Positions 25,942 through 32,649 of a DNA stretch of 34,627 nt are shown piece after piece. The position numbers and the translations under genes were made by a program. Numbering within the stretch: position 1 is the first letter of the stretch; each line of letters opens with the position of its first letter. The notes under the pieces were generated by a model, which saw only the letters and a list, made by a program, of their open reading frames with translations, was not told the DNA's origin and did no database searches. This stretch comes from an uncultured cyanobacterium (GTDB lineage Bacteria > Cyanobacteriota > Cyanobacteriia > PCC-6307 > Cyanobiaceae): the NCBI GenBank assembly GCA_903858015.1, contig CAIOGZ010000079.1, positions 1 to 34,627 of the forward strand, written 5' to 3'.

Positions 25942-26128
25942 ATGGCTCGCTTAGGCCAACGCAGCAAGCGTTTTTCGCCTTGCGGGCCACACCGCTTGCG
26001 CTGCTGTTGATCCAGGGGCAGGCTCTCGCCAGCACCACGTTGGCAGCCTTCCCCCTCAACAACAACAACGCCGATGGCAACAGCGGCTTCAACGACTTCA
26101 CCATTGACTCGTTACGGATCCACTCAGT
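25942..26128 (+). pseudogene. Truncated PEP-CTERM-like secreted protein, copy 4
   Basis: The leader MARLGQRSKRFSP starts at ATG 25942, then a 1-base loss near 25980 shifts the frame. The signal continues one frame over as TPLALLLIQGQALAS, followed by TLAAFPLNNNNADGNSGFNDFTIDS. Comparison with copy 2 (KRLSPLLAAPIALLLSQGQAKA) shows the missing base directly. The gene stops being recognisable after about 26120, where an inverted HEPN fragment begins, and the C-terminal sorting tail is absent. Confidence 0.7.
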
Positions 26129-26129
26129 G

Positions 26130-26200
26130 ACGGCACGGGCATGAAGGAGGGCCTGCTGGGCCGCGAAACAGGCCCATTCATGGCGAGCGGCTGCCTGGCC
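26130..26200 (-). pseudogene. Inverted fragment of a HEPN-domain gene
   Basis: The minus strand reads AAARHEWACFAAQQALL, matching AAAGHHEWACFACHQAVEKAL in the intact HEPN gene at 27312-27656. Only about 70 bp are recognisable. The fragment abuts the truncated copy 4 gene. Confidence 0.68.
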
Positions 26201-26425
26201 CCGCCCGCTCCCTTCACCCTGGCCCCGCTTCGGCCCTGGGAAGGGTGGAGAGGTGGCCAAGCAATAGAGGGCGCTGGAAGGCGGCGCCAGAAGGCCTATC
26301 CACGCGGCCGAAGGGTTGCCGCGTGTGCCAATCGCGTTACTGCCCCCAGAGGCATGTTTTTTGTAGGGAGAGGAAGATTCTTGCTGCATCGGTACCAATT
26401 CTATGTAGTGAAACCGCAGCTGCCC

Positions 26426-27128
26426 ATGCTCGCGCAACTCTCCAAGCGCCTTTCGCCCTTGCTGGCAGCCCCAATCGCCCTGCTGCTGAGCCAGGGGCAA
26501 GCCAAGGCGATGTTGAACGTGAATATCTTTGATGAAGGCTCGAATCTGAAGGTGACCGTCACCGGCTCCATTTCTGCTGGAAACGCAGGAACAATCGCCG
26601 CCGCTCCGGATCAATGCTATTCCAATGGGGCCCCGACGGGTCAATTTTTTAATACTACATTTGCCCAAGCATATGTCTGCACTGGATATGATCAAGCATC
26701 TCTTTTCTACGCCCTCACCGGCCCTCCCGGCCTCGGAGGCATTGGGAGCGTTGCCGCGAATTCTGCAGAAGGCCTTAGCTTCCAGCTGCATGGGCTAGCG
26801 TAAAGCAATGGGCTTTGGGAAGAATATAATTACACATATGCGCTCGACCCCAGCTATGTCTTGGGCCAACCCTTTTACAGCAGTGCCACCTTTAATGACA
26901 GGAGTCTGTCCAGCGAAGGCTTCACGGCAAGAGGCCTGGTTGGCACCTGGACGATTAATGGCACGTCAGAATCCATCAACGTTTATATCGGCTCCACCGA
27001 ACAAGCCCCCGCTCCCCTGCCGCTGTTCGGCGTCGCAGCCGCCTTCGGTTGGAGCCGCCGCCTTCGGCTTCAGCCGTCAGCTGAGAAAGCGCATCGCCAC
27101 GACTTTAATCACCCCGCCCCAGGCCTGA
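26426..27128 (+). pseudogene. PEP-CTERM-like secreted protein, copy 2, with stop and 3' duplication
   Basis: The ATG at 26426 opens a good signal peptide (KRLSPLLAAPIALLLSQGQAKA) and a beta-rich body beginning NVNIFDEGSNLKVTVTGS. An in-frame TAA at 26801-26803 interrupts it. The same frame then continues SNGLWEEYNYTYALDPSY and SSATFNDRSLSSEGF, which matches copy 3 closely, so the stop is internal. Near 27045-27075 GCCTTCGG is repeated 19 bp apart, which throws the tail from FGWSRRL into FGFSRQLRKRIATTL in another frame. The first half alone could make a 125-residue secreted fragment without an anchor. Confidence 0.8.
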
Positions 27129-27152
27129 TTGCAGCCCTAAATCCACTTCCCG

Positions 27153-27178
27153 GCCCTGCCATCGGCGGGGCTTTTTTT
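27153..27178 (+). terminator. Rho-independent terminator after PEP-CTERM-like copy 2
   Basis: GCCCTGCC and GGCGGGGC form an 8-bp stem with one G-T pair and an ATC loop, followed by seven T. An almost identical structure follows copy 3 at 30619-30643. Confidence 0.85.
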
Positions 27179-27311
27179 GGCCGCCGATGGCGGCGATCGT
27201 TTTCCTTGAGTTCTGCCATGCCCTGAGCGGCCTGCATCGACTGCTCCGCCTGCTCCAGATCCCGGGCCGGCAGCTGTGCCCTCCACTGGTGGCCGCCACC
27301 ACAATGGTGCG

Positions 27312-27656
27312 ATGAATCGTTCCGCCGACTGGCTGCATCAGGCGCAGGCTGATCTAGAGCTGGCGGGAGTGAGCGCTGCCGCCGGGCACCATGAATGGGC
27401 CTGCTTCGCCTGCCATCAGGCGGTGGAGAAGGCCCTGAAAGGTTTGCACCTCCGCCATGGTCAGCAGGCGTGGGGCCACGGCCTCGGGCGCTCATGGCGC
27501 GATCTGCCTCCGGCCGTCGCCGCTGAGCTGGTGGCGAGCGTGAGCGATCTGGAGGACCGATTGCGCATCCTTGATGCCCTTTACATCCCGACGCGCTACC
27601 CCGATAGCCTGCCCGATGGGGCCCCGACCGACCATTACTGCTGCGCAGAAGCCTGA
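27312..27656 (+). CDS. HEPN-domain protein, HepT-like toxin
   Basis: A 114-residue HEPN protein of the small helical type paired with minimal nucleotidyltransferases. Key stretches are ADWLHQAQADLELA, HHEWACFACHQAVEKALKGL, and ILDALYIPTRYPDSLPDGAP. HEPN toxins of this class are RNases kept silent by their partner, in known cases by AMP addition near the active site. The ATG at 27312 (MNRSADW) is preferred over an earlier one at 27276. The nucleotidyltransferase gene follows 38 bp downstream. Confidence 0.9.
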   Translation: MNRSADWLHQAQADLELAGVSAAAGHHEWACFACHQAVEKALKGLHLRHGQQAWGHGLGRSWRDLPPAVAAELVASVSDLEDRLRILDALYIPTRYPDSLPDGAPTDHYCCAEA

Positions 27657-27694
27657 CGGCTACGGGCGGCTCCAGAGCGACGACGCCCACCGCC

Positions 27695-28057
27695 ATGCCC
27701 GTTCGATCGTTGACGCAATCGCTGCTGCGCTGGCCTGAGCCCGAGCAGATCCTGAACCAGGTGCGCCTCTGGGCGGCCCAGGTGGCGACGGAGCATCCCG
27801 GCCTGGAGCGGGTGGCGCTGTTCGGCAGCTACGGCCGGGGTGACGCCGGGGTCGGCAGCGATCTCGATCTGCTGCTGATCGATGCCGCTAGCAGCGGCCC
27901 CCAACACCAGCGACTGCTGGCCTGGCCCCTGGCGGAGCTGCCGCTCAGCTGCGATGCCCTGGTGCTCACGCCCACCGAACACGCCGAACTGCTGGCCAGT
28001 TGCTCCGCCATGGCAGCAGCGCTGCAACGAGATAGCCGTTGGTTGTGGCACCGGTAG
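27695..28057 (+). CDS. Minimal nucleotidyltransferase, MntA-like antitoxin
   Basis: A 120-residue minimal nucleotidyltransferase. The signature GS-x10-DxD is present as FGSYGRGDAGVGSDLDLLLI, and a further Asp lies in CDALVLT. In characterised HepT-MntA pairs this enzyme inactivates the toxin by adding AMP. The start is ATG 27695. Fragments of its 3' end are found at 25785-25870 and 29592-29660, showing repeated duplication and decay of this gene in the region. Confidence 0.92.
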   Translation: MPVRSLTQSLLRWPEPEQILNQVRLWAAQVATEHPGLERVALFGSYGRGDAGVGSDLDLLLIDAASSGPQHQRLLAWPLAELPLSCDALVLTPTEHAELLASCSAMAAALQRDSRWLWHR

Positions 28058-28186
28058 CGATCAGACGCTGGGCGAACCACACCAGCGGTGCTCCTCTGAG
28101 GTGATCGCCTCACCATTGGATGCGTGTCTGTCATACAAGTTGGCATGCATCTCGCAAACTTCCTTGCATTACGTCTGTGGCGTTCC

Positions 28187-28513
28187 ATGGGTGCCGTAAG
28201 CCTCCGACTTCCAGACCACCTGGAACAACAGCTCAGTGAGGAAGCGCGACTCAGCGGCCAACCGCGCTCCCAGCTGCTGCGCGAGGCCTTGGAAACCCTG
28301 CTGTCCCAGCGGCGGCAAGAACGGGGGCAGGCGGCCCTGAGGCTGGCCGCCGAGGCTTTGGCCAGCGATGCAGACGCCTGTGCGGAGGCCCGGGAGATGG
28401 CCGCCGATTTCCTGATGGCGGAAAACGAGGCCCTGGCCGGGGCTGAGGCGCCTGCGACCACGACCTCGACCTCGACCTCGACCACGACCTCGACCGAACC
28501 GTGGTGGCGCTGA
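28187..28513 (+). CDS. Ribbon-helix-helix-type antitoxin for MazF-like toxin
   Basis: A 108-residue protein opening VSLRLPDHLEQQLSEEARLSGQPRSQLLREAL, a ribbon-helix-helix DNA-binding pattern, followed by an Ala-rich helical region. The end is a Thr/Ser run coded by a hexanucleotide repeat. The ATG at 28187 fits the domain; an earlier start at 28124 would add unrelated residues. Its stop shares a base with the MazF start (TGATG at 28511), which supports a two-gene toxin-antitoxin operon. Confidence 0.85.
   Translation: MGAVSLRLPDHLEQQLSEEARLSGQPRSQLLREALETLLSQRRQERGQAALRLAAEALASDADACAEAREMAADFLMAENEALAGAEAPATTTSTSTSTTTSTEPWWR
28456..28497 (+). repeat. Hexanucleotide microsatellite in antitoxin gene
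   Basis: About six imperfect units of CGACCT (two read CGACCA) code for alternating Thr and Ser near the antitoxin C-terminus. Changes in copy number would keep the frame. Confidence 0.82.
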
Positions 28514-28860
28514 TGCGCCGCGGTGAGGTCTGGGTGGCACGCCTCAACCCCAATCAAGGGGCTGAGGTGGGCAAGCTGCGGCCGGTGGTGGTGATTCAGG
28601 CCGATGCACTCACCGAAGCGGGCCTCGCCACCCTGCTGGTGGTGCCCCTCACCAGCCAGCGGCGCCGCGGCGCCGAAGCCCTGCGGGTGCCGATCCCCGC
28701 CCGCGACCGCCTGCTGCGCGAATGCTGGGCGATGGCGGAGCAACCCCGAGCCCTAGACCAGAACCGCATCGGCGAAGGCCCCCTGACCCGACTCAGCGCT
28801 GCTGAAATGGCCGCTCTGGAGCGGGCGTTACGGGCCGCATTGGGATTGGCGGGCGGCTGA
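28513..28860 (+). CDS. MazF/PemK-family toxin (mRNA interferase)
   Basis: A 115-residue endoribonuclease toxin. The family pattern is clear: RRGEVWVARLNPNQGAEVGKLRPVVVIQ, the VVPLTSQ strand, and the ALDQNRIG segment near the end. The ATG at 28513 overlaps the antitoxin stop; a GTG at 28501 is a less likely start. MazF-type toxins cut mRNA at short motifs and are held inactive by the antitoxin C-terminus. Confidence 0.93.
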   Translation: MRRGEVWVARLNPNQGAEVGKLRPVVVIQADALTEAGLATLLVVPLTSQRRRGAEALRVPIPARDRLLRECWAMAEQPRALDQNRIGEGPLTRLSAAEMAALERALRAALGLAGG

Positions 28861-29141
28861 GGCCTCGTCTGGATCGGCAAGCTTGCCTTCCGATCGAGGG
28901 CAAGCCGCTGTGCCCTCCGCTGGGGGCCGCCGCCCTCGGCTTCCTGCTGCTCCTGGCTCTGCAGACCATCGCCGGCCTGCAGACGAGTCGCACGGCCAAC
29001 AACGCCCCTGCCGTTGCTCTAGCCGAAGGCTTCTGCGAAGCAGTAGGCCCAGGTGACTGCCGGGCTCGACCAGGCCGCCCTGCAACTCAGCCGCGAGCGC
29101 GAGGCCATCGGTTTCGGGTTGGACCGCAGCACAATGGGCGA
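28861..29141. other. 281-bp region without an intact gene
   Basis: A short hydrophobic frame (LGAAALGFLLLLALQTIAGL, about 28925-28985) suggests the remnant of a membrane segment. Part of this region (GCTGTGCCCTCC...CTGG.GGCCGCC near 28908) resembles 27270-27300 upstream of the HEPN gene, which again points to duplicated flanks. Nothing here can be called a gene. Confidence 0.45.
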
Positions 29142-29369
29142 ATGACGCGAGTTCCAGTGCACACGTTTTCAGCGGTGATTGAGCGCTGCCCCGAGACCGG
29201 GATGCTGGTGGGTTATGTCCCCGGCTTCCCTGGTGCCCACAGCCAGGCAGAAACCCTTGATGAGCTGCAGTCCAACCTCCAGGAGGTGATCGCCATGCTC
29301 CTGGAAGATGGCGAGCCCGCCTTGGAGAGCGATTTCATCGGGCTGCAGCAGATCTCCGTGCCGGCCTGA
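29142..29369 (+). CDS. hicB: HicB-family antitoxin
   Basis: A 75-residue HicB antitoxin with the partial RNase H-like fold: FSAVIERCPETGMLVGYVPGFPG, then SQAETLDELQSNLQEVIAMLLED. There is no separate DNA-binding tail, as in the short HicB class. The start is ATG 29142. The toxin gene hicA begins two bases after its stop. Here the antitoxin comes first, which is common in cyanobacteria. Confidence 0.92.
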   Translation: MTRVPVHTFSAVIERCPETGMLVGYVPGFPGAHSQAETLDELQSNLQEVIAMLLEDGEPALESDFIGLQQISVPA

Positions 29370-29371
29370 GC

Positions 29372-29596
29372 GTGGGTTCAACGCCGGTTCTCAAGCCCTC
29401 CGAAGTCGCAGACATCCTGCACAAGCTGGGCTTTGAGATGGTCCGTCAGCGTGGGTCACACCAGCAGTTCCGCGATCCCCATGGCCGCTGCACCACGGTT
29501 CCAGCGCACAAGGGTCGGGATATTTCCCCGCCGCTGCTCCGCCAAATCGCCAAGGATATCGGCATGACAGTGGAAGCATTGCTCAGCCACCGCTGA
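29372..29596 (+). CDS. hicA: HicA-family toxin
   Basis: A 74-residue mRNA interferase with a double-stranded RNA-binding-like fold. KPSEVADILHKLGFEMVRQRGSHQQF contains the catalytic His in GSHQQF, followed by TTVPAHKGRDISPPLLRQIAKD. The start is a GTG at 29372. A damaged second copy lies at 25713-25776. The two 9-bp repeats that bound the deletion in that copy are present here at 29536-29544 and 29581-29589. Confidence 0.93.
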   Translation: MGSTPVLKPSEVADILHKLGFEMVRQRGSHQQFRDPHGRCTTVPAHKGRDISPPLLRQIAKDIGMTVEALLSHR

Positions 29597-29660
29597 CACG
29601 CCGAGCTTCTGGCCCAGCTAGCGATCAGGCGCTTGGCGCATCAGGCCAGCTGGGACGGGG
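29592..29660 (+). repeat. Scrap of MNT gene 3' end and flank, shared with 25785-25890
   Basis: ACACGCCGAGCTTCTGGCC followed by GCGCTTGGCGCATCA and GGCCAGC.GGGACGG matches the region after the damaged hicA at 25785-25890, minus about 60 bp. The rest of the 29597-29950 interval holds no gene. It resembles the upstream flank of copy 2 (GTGCCAATC..., GAGCATG/GGCATG then a T-run). Confidence 0.7.
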
Positions 29661-29888
29661 AACCCCTGGCCACGTTTCGGCATAGCGGTGACGCTGATCC
29701 AGCCAGCCAGCCAGGGCAGAGCCAAATCACGGTGCCCCTGGTTATGGAGCCGCACCAGGGTGATTCAGCTGGAAGGGGATGGGGCGACGCCCGCGAGTAC
29801 TGGGCGCTGTGAGGCGCCCCCACAAAAAAGACACCTACCGAAAGCCCGAAATGGCTATTGCACGTGCCAATCTCTTCATTGCCCTCAG

Positions 29889-29919
29889 GAGCATGATTTT
29901 TTCGGGGGGGGGCATGCTC
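29889..29919. promoter_or_regulatory. Inverted repeat enclosing a nine-G run upstream of copy 3
   Basis: GAGCATG (29889-29895) and CATGCTC (29913-29919) are perfect inverted arms. Between them lie a T-run and nine consecutive G (29904-29912). It is 31 bp upstream of the copy 3 start. A homopolymer here could vary in length; any control role is inference. Confidence 0.4.
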
Positions 29920-29950
29920 AAGTGGAATATTGCCTGGCCATGCAGTGAAC

Positions 29951-30594
29951 ATGCCGCTTCGCACCCTCGCCAAACGCTGCAAGCGCTTGACACCTTTGCT
30001 GGCCGCACCGGCCGCCTTGCTACTGAACCAGGGGCAGGCCAAGGCGGTTCTGACCTACAACATCTTTGAATCTGCCGGAAATGTTGTTCTTCAAACGAGT
30101 GGCAGCTTGAATCTCACTGGGATAACGCCAATTGGCACCACAAGCTGTGGCGCTGATGGAATAATTTTAGCACCTTACGCAGTTACTTGCAGTGGTCCTG
30201 AAAACACAACGCCGGCTACAGTATCACAGGCCCTACATTCTTCAACGGAACCGCCTTTATCCTTCCCGCGTCTAGCGTATCTGGAATAACGGTTGGCCTT
30301 GGCGGTGCTGGTGGTATGCTTTTCATTCATCCTACATACGTTTCAAATACTCCAATTGTCAGCAGCGCCACGTTCAATAACCAAACCCTATCAAGCCTCG
30401 GCTTCACCACAACGGGGCTGATCGGCACTTGGACTCTTGCCGGCACCAGTGAGACGATCCAGTTGATCCTTGGGGCCCCTACAGCCCCAACCCCCGGCCC
30501 CCTGCCCCTGCTCGGCGCTGGCGCCGCCTTCGGCTGGAGCCGCCGCCTGCGCCAACGCATCGCCGCTCCTTTGATCACCCCGCCCCAGGCCTGA
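29951..30594 (+). pseudogene. PEP-CTERM-like secreted protein, copy 3, frameshifted
   Basis: The ATG at 29951 (an earlier one is at 29930) opens a signal peptide, KRLTPLLAAPAALLLNQGQAKA, and the body VLTYNIFESAGNVVLQTSGS. One base is missing after 30216. The original frame ends at 30289, while the true sequence resumes one frame over as YSITGPTFFNGTAFILPAS and runs to the tail GPLPLLGAGAAFGWSRRLRQRI, ending at 30594. The tail has the Pro motif, hydrophobic span and basic end of PEP-CTERM-type sorting signals. Copies 2 and 3 share the SSATFN..LSS.GF stretch and the sequence after the stop, including the terminator. Confidence 0.82.
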
Positions 30595-30618
30595 TTGCAG
30601 CCCTGAATCCACTTCCCG

Positions 30619-30643
30619 GCCCTGCCATCGGCGGGGCTTTTTT
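30619..30643 (+). terminator. Rho-independent terminator after PEP-CTERM-like copy 3
   Basis: GCCCTGCC/GGCGGGGC stem with ATC loop and six T, a near copy of 27153-27178. The 30644-30889 interval beyond it has no recognisable gene. Confidence 0.85.
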
Positions 30644-30889
30644 GTGGCCGCCGTGGGCGGCGATCTGCAGCAGGGCCAGGCGCTGAACAACGCCCAGGTC
30701 TCCCGCCTCCAGGGCACCGAGGCCGACCTCAACCAGCCGCTAACGACGCACCGCTCGGCTCCAGCAGGCCCCCTGGTGGTTGAGATGGAGGGGCGTCAAC
30801 GTTCCTGGCGCTGCGCAAGGGTTGGGGCAGAAACCAACGGTGCCTGAGCCGGCCGACAATGGCGGCGGAACTGAAGCGGAGGCGCGGCG

Positions 30890-31765
30890 GTGATCGATCA
30901 AGACGCCCTTGCCGCCCTGGATGGTCTGCAGTGGTTGCGAACCGGGGAGGAGGTGGAGCAACGCTTCGGGTTCAGCGCTTCCACGGTCAGCCGTCAGACG
31001 CACCGCTGCCTGCAGCGGTTTGGGCTGCGCCTGGAGCGACAGCAGGGGGAATGGTGCTTGATCGGGGACACCACCCTGCTGGAGATGGAGAGGCGGGTGC
31101 ACCAGAGCGCCCGCTGGCTCGGTCATCGGCCCCTGCGGCTGGAGGCCACCTACTGGTCGGGACCGCTGCTGTGCACGCCCCTGCCGCCGCGCTGGAGCCT
31201 GGGACTCAGCTCGATCGTGGGGGTGCCGCGCAACTTCCAGCTGGTGCGGGAGCGCATTGTCGATGTCTTCCTGACCGGCCTGCCGGATCTGCCCGCCCCA
31301 GACGATGCCGATCTCACCGCGCTGGTGCTCTCCTCGATGCCGGTGTTCTTCGTCGCTGCCGCCAACCACCCCCTCACCCGCCAGGCGAGCGTGAGTGTCG
31401 CCGATATCGCCCGGTTCCCCACCCTGGCGCTGCCAGCCGGGAGCTATCCGCAGGTGGAGGCGGCACTGAAGCAGCTTGGCCTCTGGAACCACCCGGTGCG
31501 CATGATGCGCTATCGGCGTGAGCTGTGGGAAGGCCGGGCCGAGGAGGAGCTGACGGTTGGATACGGCACCCCCCTCAGCCTGGAGGTGAGCGGCGGCACG
31601 TTGGTGCGGCTGCCGCTGGAGCTGCCGTTCCGCAGTGGCGAAGGGCTCGTGGTGCGTCGTGAATTCGCCGAGCACCCGGAGCTGCTCGCCCTGCGGACTC
31701 TGCTGCTGGGCCGCCTTACGCGCTTGTCGAAGCGTCACCCGGAGCTGACGCTGGTTCCGCGATGA
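30890..31765 (+). CDS. LysR-type transcriptional regulator
   Basis: A 291-residue regulator. The helix-turn-helix is in [31 protein letters not shown], placed very near the N-terminus. The rest matches a substrate-binding domain with alternating strands, such as [36 protein letters not shown] and the [17 protein letters not shown] segment. The start is a GTG at 30890. The ligand is unknown. Its last 50 bp overlap the 3' end of the convergent hydrolase gene. Confidence 0.8.
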   Translation: MIDQDALAALDGLQWLRTGEEVEQRFGFSASTVSRQTHRCLQRFGLRLERQQGEWCLIGDTTLLEMERRVHQSARWLGHRPLRLEATYWSGPLLCTPLPPRWSLGLSSIVGVPRNFQLVRERIVDVFLTGLPDLPAPDDADLTALVLSSMPVFFVAAANHPLTRQASVSVADIARFPTLALPAGSYPQVEAALKQLGLWNHPVRMMRYRRELWEGRAEEELTVGYGTPLSLEVSGGTLVRLPLELPFRSGEGLVVRREFAEHPELLALRTLLLGRLTRLSKRHPELTLVPR

Positions 31766-32558
31766 CCGGATTGGTGAGGGTGCCGATGCCCTCGATCCCC
31801 ACGCTCACCACATCGCCCGGCCTGAGCCAGCGGGGCGGCGTGGCCGCCATGCCCACCCCCTCGGGGGTGCCGGTGAGGATCACGGTGCCGGGCAACAAGG
31901 TGGTGCTGCCGGAAAGAAAGGCAATGATCTCGGCCACCGAGAAGATCATGTCGCTGGTGTGGCCGTGCTGCACCCGTTCGCCGTTGAGGTCGGTGCTGAT
32001 CGCCAGGGCCTGGGGATCGGGCAGCTCGGCGGTGGGTACCAACACCGGGCCGAGGGGGGCGAAGGTGTCGAAGCTCTTGCCGCGGCACCACTGGCCGCCG
32101 CCGAGTTCGGGGCGCTTTTGCCAGTCGCGGGCGCTCACATCATTGGCGCAGGTGTAGCCGAGCACGGCCGCCAGCGCCTCCTCCACCCCCACGTTCTTGC
32201 AGCGCCGGCCGATCACCACCGCCAGCTCGGCCTCGTAGTCCACCTGGTGGCTGGCCAGGGCGGTGGGCAGCTCAATCGGGGCGCCGGGATCCTGCACCGC
32301 CCCCGGTGATTTCATGAACAGCACCGGCCGCTGCGGGATGGCGGCGCCGGTCTCGGCGGCGTGGCGGCGGTAGTTGAGGCCGATGCAGAGCAGGGCGCGG
32401 GGTTCGAGCGGCGCCAACAGCCGGGCTACGGCGGCGGCCTCACCACAGGGGAGCTGCTGTTCAAACAGGCTGCCCTGCAAGCGCTCGCGGCTGCCATCGG
32501 GGTGCAGGAGGCCGTGCTGCACGGCGCCCTCCGGGTCGGCGTAGCGGAAGATCGGCAT
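31716..32558 (-). CDS. Fumarylacetoacetate hydrolase-family protein
   Basis: A 280-residue FAH-fold enzyme that hydrolyses or decarboxylates C-C bonds in beta-keto acids. The metal ligands appear as [12 protein letters not shown] (two Glu) and the Asp of [41 protein letters not shown] and [10 protein letters not shown] are typical. The ATG at 32558 (MPIFRYAD) is used. It converges with the LysR gene and overlaps it by 50 bp. The substrate cannot be told. Confidence 0.93.
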   Translation of the reverse strand: MPIFRYADPEGAVQHGLLHPDGSRERLQGSLFEQQLPCGEAAAVARLLAPLEPRALLCIGLNYRRHAAETGAAIPQRPVLFMKSPGAVQDPGAPIELPTALASHQVDYEAELAVVIGRRCKNVGVEEALAAVLGYTCANDVSARDWQKRPELGGGQWCRGKSFDTFAPLGPVLVPTAELPDPQALAISTDLNGERVQHGHTSDMIFSVAEIIAFLSGSTTLLPGTVILTGTPEGVGMAATPPRWLRPGDVVSVGIEGIGTLTNPVIAEPASAPGDASTSA

Positions 32559-32649
32559 CAAAACCGCCGGCGCAACGGGCGCAGCCTAGGTGGGGCCGGG
32601 GCAGGGCGCCGCTGGCTCAACAGGGGGATGCGGCCTGCCCCGGGCCGGT

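Noticed and set aside
25646-26791. 381-residue minus-strand open frame
   Set aside because: It runs antisense through several recognisable fragments on the other strand. Only a short HEPN-like stretch is meaningful, and that is reported separately.
29805-29825. GGGCGC...GCGCCC hairpin near an A-run as a terminator
   Set aside because: On the plus strand it is followed by A, not T, and on the minus strand the T-run precedes the stem, so it fits neither direction.
30644-30847. 67-residue open frame after the copy 3 terminator
   Set aside because: It has no similarity or ribosome-binding site and begins within the duplicated flank.
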